Assembly (NCBI GenBank): GCA_036275935.1 | Contig: DASUCS010000359.1 | Location: 1 to 5,800 of the forward strand | Origin: DASUCS01 sp036275935 | GTDB taxonomy: Bacteria; Actinomycetota; Acidimicrobiia; Acidimicrobiales; JACDCH01 | Direction: 5' to 3' | Length of the DNA: 5,800 nt | Shown: piece after piece, positions 1 through 5,800 of the stretch | Position numbering within the stretch: position 1 is the first letter of the stretch | How the letters are laid out: each line of letters begins with the position of its first letter | Notes under the pieces: model-generated | The model's database searches: none | What the model saw: the letters and a program-made list of their open reading frames with translations, nothing else | What the model was told of the DNA's origin: nothing | Program-made: the position numbers and the translations under genes

Positions 1-3
1 GCG

Positions 4-9
4 TAGTCT
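4..9 (+). promoter_or_regulatory. Candidate -10 hexamer for a leaderless small CxxC gene
   Basis: The hexamer TAGTCT matches the actinobacterial -10 pattern TAnnnT. Exactly 7 bases (TGGGCTC) separate it from the GTG at 17, so transcription would begin at or next to the start codon. No Shine-Dalgarno sequence is visible in the 16 bases before the GTG, which fits a leaderless transcript. The -35 region lies outside the window. The call rests on pattern and spacing only; such a hexamer is short enough to arise by chance. Confidence 0.3.
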
Positions 10-16
10 TGGGCTC

Positions 17-202
17 GTGCTCGTCGAACGCTGCTGGCTCTGTCTCGAACAGCCGGCCGTGACGACCATCCACACGGCAGATGGCCGGGATCTCCCCGCC
101 TGTGACGTGTGCGCCATCGAGCACCCGAACGGCCCGGACCCGGCCAACCGGACGATCACGGACGACGACCTCCGTCGCATCGTCGGCGACCTCAGCGCCT
201 GA
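17..202 (+). CDS. Small double-CxxC (zinc-ribbon-like) hypothetical protein
   Basis: This encodes 61 residues from a GTG start. I do not recognise a named family. The visible structure is two cysteine pairs, C6-x2-C9 and C29-x2-C32, 19 residues apart. This layout is typical of a small treble-clef or zinc-ribbon fold that binds one Zn2+ through four cysteines. The C-terminal third is polar and acidic (TITDDDLRRIVGDLSA) and could form a short helix. No signal peptide or membrane segment is seen, so it is probably cytoplasmic. The frame stays open to the left edge (at least five codons before the GTG), so the true start could be outside the window. GTG 17 is preferred because of the -10-like hexamer 7 bases before it. 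The gene ends 41 bases before the methyltransferase on the same strand. That closeness suggests co-transcription but does not prove a shared function. The small size leaves some risk that it is not a gene, but the cysteine pattern argues for it. Confidence 0.6.
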   Translation: MLVERCWLCLEQPAVTTIHTADGRDLPACDVCAIEHPNGPDPANRTITDDDLRRIVGDLSA

Positions 203-243
203 TCCACCCGGCAGCCGCGTGGCTGCGCTGAACTCTCCGATCG

Positions 244-1311
244 GTGATCAAGTACCTCGGATCCAAGCGCAGGCTCGTGCCGGCGCTGGCCGCGATCGCC
301 CGAGCCGCCGAGATCCGAACGGCGATCGACCTGTTCACTGGCACAACCCGGGTCGCACAGGCGTTCAAGCGTGACGGCGCCCAGGTCACGGCAGTCGACT
401 CTGCTCGCTACGCCGCGACGTTCGCTCGCTGCTACATCGAGACGGACGCCGCGGCGATCGACCGCGCCGAGGTCGCGCGTGTCATCGACCATCTGAACCA
501 GTTGCCAGGCCGGCCTGGCTACGTGACCGAGGTCTTCTGCGAGCGTGCTCGCTTCTTCCAGCCGGCCAACGGGGCACGGATCGACGCGGTTCGCGACGTG
601 ATCGCCGCTGACTGGACCGGCAGCGAGCTCGAGCCGATCTTGCTCACGAGCCTCATCGAGGCGGCCGACCGCGTCGACTCCACCACCGGCGTGCAGATGG
701 CGTACGTGAAGCAGTGGGCCGCGCGGTCGTACCACCGGTTGCAGCTTCGCGTCCCGGACTTGCTCGCCGGTACGGGCCGGGCGCTGCACGGTGACGCCGT
801 CGCGCTCGCGCCGATGCTCGGACCGGTCGACCTCGCGTATCTCGATCCGCCGTACAACCAGCACCGCTACACGGCGAACTACCACGTCTGGGAGACGCTG
901 ACCGCGTGGGACGCGCCCGAGCACTACGGGGTCGCATGCAAGCGCGACGAGCTCCGCGACCCGTCGACGCGTTCGGTGTTCAACGCACGGCGCCAGATGC
1001 CGCGTGCACTGCGAGGGGCGATCGAGGCACTCGACGCCCGCCTCGTCGTGGTGTCGTGCTCGAACGAGGGGTGGGCGTCGGTGGACGAAGTGCGCGAGTG
1101 GTGCGCGTCACGTGGTCACGCCGAAGTGCTGGCCTTCGATTCCCGGCGCTACGTCGGCGCGCAGATCGGCGTGTTCAACCCCCGCGGTGATCGGGTGGGG
1201 GAGCCCACCCACCTCCACAACGTCGAGTACCTCGTGCTGAGCGGAGATCGTCAGGACGTCCAGCGCTGTACGGACGCGGTGGCGGAGAGCATGGCGCGTG
1301 CCTCGTCGTAG
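244..1311 (+). CDS. D12-class adenine-specific DNA methyltransferase (M.FokI-like), orphan
   Basis: This 355-residue protein is an N6-adenine DNA methyltransferase that transfers methyl from S-adenosylmethionine to adenine in a specific site. The motif order fits the alpha (D12/Dam) class. Motif X is KYLGSKRRL (3-11). Motif I is DLFTGTTRV (29-37), with Thr35 where a second Gly is usual, and an acidic D52 follows. A variable region at about 63-165 is the likely target-recognition part. Catalytic motif IV is DPPYN (201-205), followed by HRY...NYHVWET. The C-terminal RRYVGAQIGVFNPRG stretch (301-315) is characteristic of D12 enzymes related to M.FokI, as I recall that family. The GTG start places MIKYLGSK at the usual N-terminus of these enzymes. 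No good Shine-Dalgarno precedes it; AACTCT, a one-mismatch -10-like hexamer, lies 7 bases upstream. No endonuclease gene is in the window, so it appears to be a solitary methylase, or its partner lies to the left. The recognition site cannot be read from sequence. Confidence 0.93.
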   Translation: MIKYLGSKRRLVPALAAIARAAEIRTAIDLFTGTTRVAQAFKRDGAQVTAVDSARYAATFARCYIETDAAAIDRAEVARVIDHLNQLPGRPGYVTEVFCERARFFQPANGARIDAVRDVIAADWTGSELEPILLTSLIEAADRVDSTTGVQMAYVKQWAARSYHRLQLRVPDLLAGTGRALHGDAVALAPMLGPVDLAYLDPPYNQHRYTANYHVWETLTAWDAPEHYGVACKRDELRDPSTRSVFNARRQMPRALRGAIEALDARLVVVSCSNEGWASVDEVREWCASRGHAEVLAFDSRRYVGAQIGVFNPRGDRVGEPTHLHNVEYLVLSGDRQDVQRCTDAVAESMARASS

Positions 1312-1350
1312 CTGTGCCATCATGCGCGCTCTGTCGGGCGGATCGACAAC

Positions 1351-1361
1351 AGAAAGGTGGG
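1351..1361 (+). promoter_or_regulatory. Ribosome binding site that decides the lipoprotein start
   Basis: The purine-rich AGAAAGGTGGG lies immediately upstream of the ATG at 1363, with AAAGG about 5 bases from it. An in-frame GTG at 1357 lies inside this element and would have no Shine-Dalgarno of its own, so ATG 1363 is the better start. The 51-base gap after the methyltransferase (1312-1362) holds this site. I see no clear promoter or terminator in it. Confidence 0.6.
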
Positions 1362-1362
1362 C

Positions 1363-2235
1363 ATGGTGGGTAGACGAGGAACCAGGCGACTTGTCGCGGT
1401 CCTCGGAGCGGGGCTCCTGCTGACGATCGGGTTGCAGGCCTGTTCCAGTGACGACAACAAACCCGTCTCGCTGACGGTGAACGCGAGCGAGCCGAGTGCG
1501 GACCAGTTCAAGTTGGATCTCCCTGCGTCAATGGACGGCGGTGTGGTCAAGATCGACTTCAAGAACACCGGCAAGCAGGCGCACGAGCTGCAGCTCGTCC
1601 ACGTGAAGGACGGGACGACGCCCGATCAGTTCACGAAGGATGTGCTCGAAGCCCAGGATGCTCCGATTCCCGACTACTTGCTCGGCGCGGGTGGCGTCGG
1701 CGCGATCGGTCCTGGGCAGTCGGCGACGACGACGCAGAAGCTCGAGCCTGGCTCGTACATCTACTTCTGCTCACTCGGCGACGGCGACGCGGTGCACTAC
1801 AAGCACGGCATGCTCGGATCGCTGAAGGTCGACGGGGACAAGGGCAAGGGCGATCTGCCGAAGGCCGATGCCAGTGTCAAGGCGCGCGAGTACGGCTTCG
1901 ATCTGTCGGGTCTCAAGGCCGGCAGCAACACCGTCAGCTTCGAGAACACCGGCAAGGAGTTCCACCACGCCGTCATCGCGCCCCTTGCGCCGGGCACGAC
2001 GTTCGACCAAGCGAAGGCCGCGATGAGCGCGCCACCCGATCAGCAGACCGGCCCGCCGCCGATCGAGTTCGACAAGGCGGCGAGCCTCTCGGTACTGACG
2101 CCGGGCGGCAATCTGGTGCAGACCAACGTGAGCCTCTCGAAGGGCACGTACGTGGTGCTGTGCTTCCTCACGGACAAGACCGGCGGCCCTCCGCACTTCA
2201 CGAAGGGCATGTTCCAGGAGCTCGACATCTCGTAG
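1363..2235 (+). CDS. Lipoprotein with two tandem cupredoxin-like (type 1 copper) domains
   Basis: This encodes 290 residues from ATG 1363. A basic N-terminus (RRGTRR) and a hydrophobic stretch (10-24) lead to the lipobox LQAC, so the lipid-bearing cysteine is C27 and the mature protein sits on the outer face of the cytoplasmic membrane. Two homologous domains follow (about 35-158 and 168-290). Each starts with F(K/E)NTGK and a histidine, and ends with a Cys...His-x4-Met cluster. Domain 1 has H74, C136, H145 and M150; domain 2 has H201, C267, H278 and M283. His, Cys, His and Met are the ligands of type 1 (blue) copper proteins, and the His-x4-Met spacing is that of plastocyanin. A charged Lys/Asp/Gly-rich linker (about 157-174) joins the domains. 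Binding copper and passing electrons outside the membrane is the likely role; copper storage or sensing is possible. The redox partner is unknown, and no oxidase or cytochrome gene is nearby. It converges on the helicase gene with a 3-base gap. Confidence 0.9.
   Translation: MVGRRGTRRLVAVLGAGLLLTIGLQACSSDDNKPVSLTVNASEPSADQFKLDLPASMDGGVVKIDFKNTGKQAHELQLVHVKDGTTPDQFTKDVLEAQDAPIPDYLLGAGGVGAIGPGQSATTTQKLEPGSYIYFCSLGDGDAVHYKHGMLGSLKVDGDKGKGDLPKADASVKAREYGFDLSGLKAGSNTVSFENTGKEFHHAVIAPLAPGTTFDQAKAAMSAPPDQQTGPPPIEFDKAASLSVLTPGGNLVQTNVSLSKGTYVVLCFLTDKTGGPPHFTKGMFQELDIS
1562..1575 (+). repeat. 14-base direct repeat, copy 1 (domain 1 of the lipoprotein)
   Basis: AGAACACCGGCAAG occurs here and again, identically and in the same frame, at 1943-1956, offset by 381 bases (127 codons). 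Each copy encodes the NTGK segment just before the first copper-ligand histidine of its domain. It is the nucleotide trace of the internal domain duplication and not a mobile repeat. Confidence 0.75.
1943..1956 (+). repeat. 14-base direct repeat, copy 2 (domain 2 of the lipoprotein)
   Basis: This is the second identical copy of AGAACACCGGCAAG, encoding the NTGK segment before H201. The offset from copy 1 equals the H74-to-H201 distance of 127 residues, so the two copies are structurally equivalent positions of the duplicated domain. Confidence 0.75.
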
Positions 2236-2238
2236 CGC

Positions 2239-4218
2239 TCACACGAGCAACGACGTGACGAGTGCGTCGACGTCGGCCAGCGGGATCACCGCAGCCGGCG
2301 CCGGCGCACTCTCGCGTTCGGTGTCCGTGCGATCGCCCTCGCGCTGCATGGTGGCGAGCACCGCGTCGGTGACGAACCGGCTGCGTTGCGCGTAGCTGTG
2401 GCGATCGCTCATCCGAGCGCGGCCGAGGCCGACGTGGTAGCGCAGCGGCAAGTAGCACCAGAGGCGATCGCGAGCTCGGGTCATCGCGACGTACAGCAGT
2501 CGCCGTTCCTCTTCGATGTCGTCGTCGCGACCGGTGGCCATGTCGGACGGAAGGCTCCCGTCCGCGAGATGAATGACATGCACCGCGTCCCACTCGCAGC
2601 CCTTGGCCGAGTGGATCGTCGAAAGCGTCAGCCAGTCGTCGTCGAGCGCAGGCGGACCGGCGAGCTCGCCGGTGGATGACGGGGGATCGAGCACCAGCTC
2701 GGTGAGGAACCGCTCCAGACTCGGCGCGCCTGCTGCTGCCACGGTGAGGGCGTCGAGGTCGGCGATGCGGGCCGATGCGTTTGCGTGCTGACGTTCGATG
2801 ATCGGCTCCAGCCAGACGCGGACCCGTTCGATGGCCGCGCTCGGGCCGTGATCGTGGGCGACGGCCCGTGCCTCGTCGAGGGTGGTCAGCAGCGTGTCCG
2901 CGCCGGGCAGGTCGATGGCGCCGGCCAGGGGTGCCAGCTTGCGCGCGGTTGCCGGTCCGACGCCGTCGATCAGCTGCAGAACCCGGAACCACGCGAGCTC
3001 GTCGCCCGGATTGAGCACCAGCCGCAACACGCAGACCAGATCCTTCACGTGTGCGGCCTCGAGGAACCGCAGACCTCCGTACTTCACGTAGGGAATGCGG
3101 CGCGCGCTCAGCTCCAGCTCGAGGAGGTCGCTGTGGTGGGCGGCGCGGAACAGCACCGCTTGCTGCTTCAACGCAACGCCGCGATCGAGCTGCTCCAACA
3201 CCCGCGTGCACACCGCCGCGGACTGCGCGCCTTCGTCCGCGCACTGCACGAGCGCGGGTGGGGGACCGTCGAGCCGCGTCGACCACAGCACCTTGTCGTG
3301 ACGTTCCTTCGCCTCCGCGATCACGGCGTTCGTCGTCGCGAGGATCGACGGTGTCGATCGGTGATTGCGGTCGAGGACGACGACGTCAGCGTCGAACACG
3401 GACGGGAAGTCGAGGATGTTTCGCTGCGTCGCGTTGCGGAAGCCGTAGATGGCCTGCGCGTCGTCGCCGACTGCGGTGATCGTCGCACCTCCGCCGGCCA
3501 GTGCGTCGACGATCTCGGCCTGGAGCGTGTTGGTGTCTTGGTACTCGTCGATGAGCACGTGGTCGAACTGCTCGAGCATCGGCGCGGCGACGGGCGAGCG
3601 TACGAGTGCGGACCAGCACAGCAGGAGGTCGTCGTAGTCGAGCACCGCGGTCGCGCGCTTGCGGGCGGTGTACGCCTCGAACGTGGCCTTCAGCTCGTCC
3701 TGCTCGTCCGCACACCATGGAAAGGTCTCGTGCAGCACCGTGGACAGCGGCGTGGACGTGTTCACGATGCGGCTGAGGATCGCCGCCATCGTGTCCTTCT
3801 TCGCCCGTCGGCGTGACGACGGGTCGAGTGCATCGTGCGCGAGGAGCTCGGAGCGCACCAGGGCGAGGAGGTCCGCCGCGTCGGCCTGATCGAGCACCGT
3901 GAAACCGGGATCGAGACCGAGCAGCGCGCCGTGACGTCGCAGCACGCGATTGCCAACGGCGTGGAAGGTTCCGCCCCACACTCGGCGGGCGACCTCGTGC
4001 CCGACCCGCGCCTCGGCCCGGCGCAGCAGCTCCGACGCGGCCCGGCGACTGAAGGTCAGCAGCAGGATGCGCTCGGGGGAGACGCCGCGCTCGATCAGGT
4101 CCGCCAGTCGGGCCGCCAGGGTGGTGGTCTTGCCCGTGCCGGCTCCGGCGACGATCAACAAGTTGCCGCCCGCGTGCCTGGCGGCCGCGTGCTGCTGGTC
4201 GGTGAGGTCGGGGAACAC
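2239..4218 (-). CDS. UvrD/PcrA/Rep-like superfamily 1A ATP-dependent DNA helicase
   Basis: This encodes 659 residues from a GTG start. It is an ATP-driven 3'-5' single-strand DNA translocase/helicase of the UvrD-Rep group, acting in the cytoplasm on DNA repair or replication intermediates. All core motifs are present in order: Q-motif region LTDQQ (5-9), Walker A AGAGTGKT (24-31), Ia LTFSRRAASEL (54-64), Ib GGTFHAVGNR (82-91), Walker B/motif II LIDEYQDT (222-229), III VGDDAQAIYGFR (250-261), IV NHRS (285-288), V STIHSAKGCEWD (533-544) and VI ERRLLYVAMTRAR (571-583). Motif III reads DDAQ where UvrD/PcrA usually have DDDQ; this variant occurs in some Rep-like helicases. No RecB-type nuclease or HRDC domain is seen after motif VI, and the C-terminus is short. 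The start at 4218 is chosen because LTDQQ follows within four residues and a TACAGT -10-like hexamer lies 7 bases upstream. An in-frame ATG at 4281 would add 21 residues. Which paralogue of the family it is cannot be decided here. Confidence 0.94.
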   Translation of the reverse strand: MFPDLTDQQHAAARHAGGNLLIVAGAGTGKTTTLAARLADLIERGVSPERILLLTFSRRAASELLRRAEARVGHEVARRVWGGTFHAVGNRVLRRHGALLGLDPGFTVLDQADAADLLALVRSELLAHDALDPSSRRRAKKDTMAAILSRIVNTSTPLSTVLHETFPWCADEQDELKATFEAYTARKRATAVLDYDDLLLCWSALVRSPVAAPMLEQFDHVLIDEYQDTNTLQAEIVDALAGGGATITAVGDDAQAIYGFRNATQRNILDFPSVFDADVVVLDRNHRSTPSILATTNAVIAEAKERHDKVLWSTRLDGPPPALVQCADEGAQSAAVCTRVLEQLDRGVALKQQAVLFRAAHHSDLLELELSARRIPYVKYGGLRFLEAAHVKDLVCVLRLVLNPGDELAWFRVLQLIDGVGPATARKLAPLAGAIDLPGADTLLTTLDEARAVAHDHGPSAAIERVRVWLEPIIERQHANASARIADLDALTVAAAGAPSLERFLTELVLDPPSSTGELAGPPALDDDWLTLSTIHSAKGCEWDAVHVIHLADGSLPSDMATGRDDDIEEERRLLYVAMTRARDRLWCYLPLRYHVGLGRARMSDRHSYAQRSRFVTDAVLATMQREGDRTDTERESAPAPAAVIPLADVDALVTSLLV

Positions 4219-4225
4219 GTGTTCG

Positions 4226-4231
4226 ACTGTA
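4226..4231 (-). promoter_or_regulatory. Candidate -10 hexamer for leaderless helicase transcript
   Basis: On the minus strand TACAGT matches TAnnnT and is followed by exactly 7 bases (CGAACAC) and then the GTG start of the helicase at 4218. No Shine-Dalgarno precedes the GTG. The spacing predicts a transcript starting at the GTG. No good -35 (TTGACA-like) element is visible at the usual distance. It lies in the 61-base divergent region shared with the transporter gene. Confidence 0.4.
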
Positions 4232-4264
4232 CCAATCGAGTTGGCGGGCCAGAGCGATCCCGGC

Positions 4265-4268
4265 AGGA
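4265..4268 (+). promoter_or_regulatory. Weak Shine-Dalgarno for the MFS transporter
   Basis: AGGA lies 11 bases before the ATG at 4280, which is longer than ideal. An in-frame ATG at 4268 overlaps this element and has no Shine-Dalgarno at useful spacing, so 4280 is preferred. The choice changes the protein by only four residues (MNSV). Confidence 0.35.
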
Positions 4269-4279
4269 TGAATTCCGTC

Positions 4280-5476
4280 ATGGCGAACGCGGACGAGCGC
4301 CTCATCACGCCCGCGTTCATCCGGATCACTGGCTCGGCGCTCGCGTACTTCATCGCCATCGGCGTGCTCGCGCCGGTGCTGCCTCGGTACGTCGAGGATG
4401 TCCTCCACGGCAGTGGTGCCGCCGTGGGCATCGTCGTCGGCGCCTTCGCAGTCTCGGCCGCCGCGCTGCGGCCGGTCGTCGGCCGGATCGGTGATCGTCG
4501 AGGTCGACGCATCCTCGTGCTGGGTGGCGGCGCGATCGCGGGTGTGTCCGTGCTGGGCTACGCGGCCGCAGACAACCTGGCGTGGATCATCGCGATGCGC
4601 TTCCTCACTGGGGTCGGCGAGGCGGCGATGTTCGTCGGCGCGGCCACTGCGGTGCAGGACCTCGCACCCACGGAGCGGCGCGGCGAAGCGACGTCGTACT
4701 TCTCCGTTGCGGTGTACGGCGGGCTTGCGATCGGCCCGCTGTTGGGTGAGGCCTGCCGCACGACCTGGGGCGTGCACTCGGCGTGGTTCGTGAGCGCGGC
4801 GATGTGCTTCGTCGCGGTGCTCGTCGGCGTGGGCATGCCGACCGCTCGTCCCGAGGTGCCCGCGGGCCCGCTCCCTCGGCAGCGCTTCCTGCATCCCGCC
4901 GCCGTGCGACCAGGTGTGATCCTCGCGTTGTCGACGACAGCGTTCGCCGGCTTCTCCGCGTTTGTGCCGCTGTACGTCACGCAGGTGGGACTCGAGAGCT
5001 CGGGGCTCGTGTTCGCCGAGTACGCCTTCGCGGTGCTCGCCGTTCGCATCTTCGGCGCACGCCTGCCCGATCGGCTCGGCTCGATCCGCGGCGCGTCCCT
5101 CGCGATGACATTGCAAGCCGTCGGCCTCATGGTGATGTGCGCATGGAACACGGCGGCGGGGTTGTACGTGTCGACGTTCGTCTATTCGATGGGCGTGTCG
5201 CTGCTGTATCCGTCGCTGTTCCCGCTCGTGGTGGACAACGCGCCGGAAACCGAGCGCAGCCAGGCGATCGCGACGTTCACCTTGTTCTTCGACGTGTCGC
5301 AGGGGTTGGGCGCGTTCGTGCTCGGCATCGTCGTCACCCTGTCGAGCGAGCGGTGGGCGTTCGGTGCGGCGGGTCTTCTGTCGCTCGTCGGGCTGGCGAT
5401 GCTGCGGACAGCGGCTCGTCGCCAAGGCGCGTTCGGCGCGCGCCCGGGCGGGTCTTCCTACACCGCGACCCGTTGA
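4280..5476 (+). CDS. Major facilitator superfamily (MFS) transporter, 12 membrane helices
   Basis: This is a 398-residue integral protein of the cytoplasmic membrane, the usual length for a 12-helix MFS carrier driven by an ion gradient. Hydrophobic segments lie at roughly 16-36, 48-66, 78-97, 101-122, 138-157, 167-187, 212-234, 242-260, 270-289, 293-316, 329-352 and 357-377. Motif A is clear in the loop between helices 2 and 3 (GRIGDRRGRR, 68-77). A weaker copy sits at the equivalent place in the second half (GARLPDRLG, 259-267), showing the usual two-fold repeat. RFLTGVGEA (107-115) fits motif B in helix 4, and GGLAIGPLLGE (147-157) fits the antiporter-like motif C in helix 5. That pattern suggests efflux of a small molecule by proton antiport, but the substrate cannot be told from sequence. 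The gene is divergent from the helicase, and its last 19 bases overlap the end of the convergent DtxR-type regulator. Confidence 0.9.
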   Translation: MANADERLITPAFIRITGSALAYFIAIGVLAPVLPRYVEDVLHGSGAAVGIVVGAFAVSAAALRPVVGRIGDRRGRRILVLGGGAIAGVSVLGYAAADNLAWIIAMRFLTGVGEAAMFVGAATAVQDLAPTERRGEATSYFSVAVYGGLAIGPLLGEACRTTWGVHSAWFVSAAMCFVAVLVGVGMPTARPEVPAGPLPRQRFLHPAAVRPGVILALSTTAFAGFSAFVPLYVTQVGLESSGLVFAEYAFAVLAVRIFGARLPDRLGSIRGASLAMTLQAVGLMVMCAWNTAAGLYVSTFVYSMGVSLLYPSLFPLVVDNAPETERSQAIATFTLFFDVSQGLGAFVLGIVVTLSSERWAFGAAGLLSLVGLAMLRTAARRQGAFGARPGGSSYTATR

Positions 5477-5800
5477 ACGAACACTTGTTGCGCGACGGTG
5501 CGCCCGAGTGTGCGGTCCTGCCCGTCGACGCGCAGCACGAGGGGACCGTCGAAGGGGTGCTTCTCGCGAACCTCGACGCGGCCGCCCGGGCGTAGGCCGA
5601 GGGTGTCGAGGAACGCAACCACCTCCGGATCAGTCGATCCGGGTACCGCGACCACGGCGATGTCACCGGGCTCGAGGTCGTAGAGCGGGGGCATGTCCGG
5701 CAGGTCGTCGGACATCGGCGCCGGGATCGGGAACCCGTGCGGGCACGTCGCCGGACGGTCCAGTGCGATGAAGATACGCGTCTCGACCTCGTCGGGCAGG
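5458..5800 (-). CDS. DtxR/MntR-family metal-dependent transcriptional repressor, C-terminal part (5' end outside window)
   Basis: The frame is open from the right edge to a TAG at 5458-5460, giving 113 residues. It begins LPDEVETRIFIALDRPATCPHGFPIP, which matches the end of the DtxR dimerisation domain: DEVE..(R)..L, then the CPHG-x-PIP turn that is SPFGNPIP in DtxR itself. A linker (about 29-38) then leads to an SH3/FeoA-like C-terminal domain (LYDLEPGD..., with FLDTLGLRPGGRVEV and a final LGRTVAQQVFV), also standard for the family. The helix-turn-helix and the main metal ligands would lie just beyond the edge. Family members bind Fe2+ or Mn2+ and repress metal uptake or related genes; which metal is used here cannot be judged. 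The ATG at 5715 is internal, not the start. The gene is convergent with the MFS gene, overlapping it by 19 bases. No DtxR-type operator palindrome was seen in this window. Confidence 0.9.
   Translation of the reverse strand, partial: LPDEVETRIFIALDRPATCPHGFPIPAPMSDDLPDMPPLYDLEPGDIAVVAVPGSTDPEVVAFLDTLGLRPGGRVEVREKHPFDGPLVLRVDGQDRTLGRTVAQQVFVQRVAV

Noticed and set aside
81..374. Plus-strand open frame of 97 codons overlapping genes 1 and 2
   Set aside because: It overlaps both better-supported genes in another frame and is Arg/Pro-rich with no motif.
1193..1210. Perfect 7-bp hairpin GGGTGGG / CCCACCC with GGAG loop
   Set aside because: It lies inside the methyltransferase coding region, about 100 bases before the stop, and has no T tract, so it is not a convincing terminator.
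2198..3286. Long minus-strand open frame of 362 codons
   Set aside because: It is an out-of-frame reading of the helicase, extremely Arg/Ala/Pro-rich with no motifs.
2785..3816. Long plus-strand open frame of 343 codons inside the helicase
   Set aside because: It is the antisense shadow of the helicase, which carries every SF1 motif. The translation has no recognisable domain and is biased to Arg, Val and Asp, as expected from GC-rich antisense frames.
4232..4244. CCAA-TCGAG-TTGG inverted repeat in the divergent promoter region
   Set aside because: The arms are only 4 bases, which is easily chance. It is too short to call an operator and does not resemble a DtxR/IdeR box.
3950..4279. N-terminal extension of the transporter frame
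   Set aside because: It is antisense to the helicase Walker A region and adds no plausible membrane or signal sequence.
4219..4512. N-terminal extension of the helicase frame to 4512
   Set aside because: The extra 98 residues are antisense to the transporter, rich in Pro/Thr/Ser/Ala, and precede the LTDQQ motif that normally sits near the N-terminus.
3386..5425. Minus-strand open frame of 679 codons spanning the helicase and transporter
   Set aside because: Its composition is low-complexity Arg/His/Glu, it lies antisense to the MFS helices and out of frame with the helicase, and it has no domain.
5458..5715. A stand-alone 85-residue FeoA-like protein starting at ATG 5715
   Set aside because: The same frame continues upstream to the window edge with clear DtxR-family sequence (DEVE, CPHG-x-PIP), so this is the C-terminal domain of a larger regulator.

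Overview
The window is high-GC DNA (C or G at most third codon positions, several GTG starts) and is densely coding on both strands. A DtxR-family regulator, a cupredoxin-type lipoprotein and leaderless-looking GTG genes suggest a high-GC actinobacterium. An Acidimicrobiia-like source is plausible but is only inference. No rRNA, tRNA, CRISPR array, insertion sequence or phage gene was seen, and no stretch over 300 bases lacks a gene.

Layout. (1) 17-202, +: a 61-residue protein with two CxxC pairs, probably a zinc ribbon. (2) 244-1311, +: a complete D12-class adenine DNA methyltransferase of the M.FokI type, with no restriction endonuclease visible. (3) 1363-2235, +: a secreted lipoprotein made of two tandem cupredoxin-like domains, each keeping a full His/Cys/His/Met copper ligand set. 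(4) 2239-4218, -: a UvrD/PcrA/Rep-like superfamily 1 helicase, convergent with the lipoprotein and separated from it by 3 bases. (5) 4280-5476, +: a 12-helix major facilitator transporter, divergent from the helicase across 61 bases. (6) 5458-5800, -: the C-terminal 113 residues of a DtxR/MntR-type metal-dependent repressor, overlapping the transporter's 3' end by 19 bases and running off the right edge.

How they fit together. Genes 1 and 2 are co-oriented and close, so they may be transcribed together. The rest look like single-gene units in alternating directions. No multigene pathway is evident. I do not see a convincing new multi-gene system. The points most worth checking are the duplicated copper-site lipoprotein, the orphan FokI-like methylase with its small CxxC neighbour, and the -10-like hexamers exactly 7 bases before two GTG starts, which suggest leaderless transcripts.
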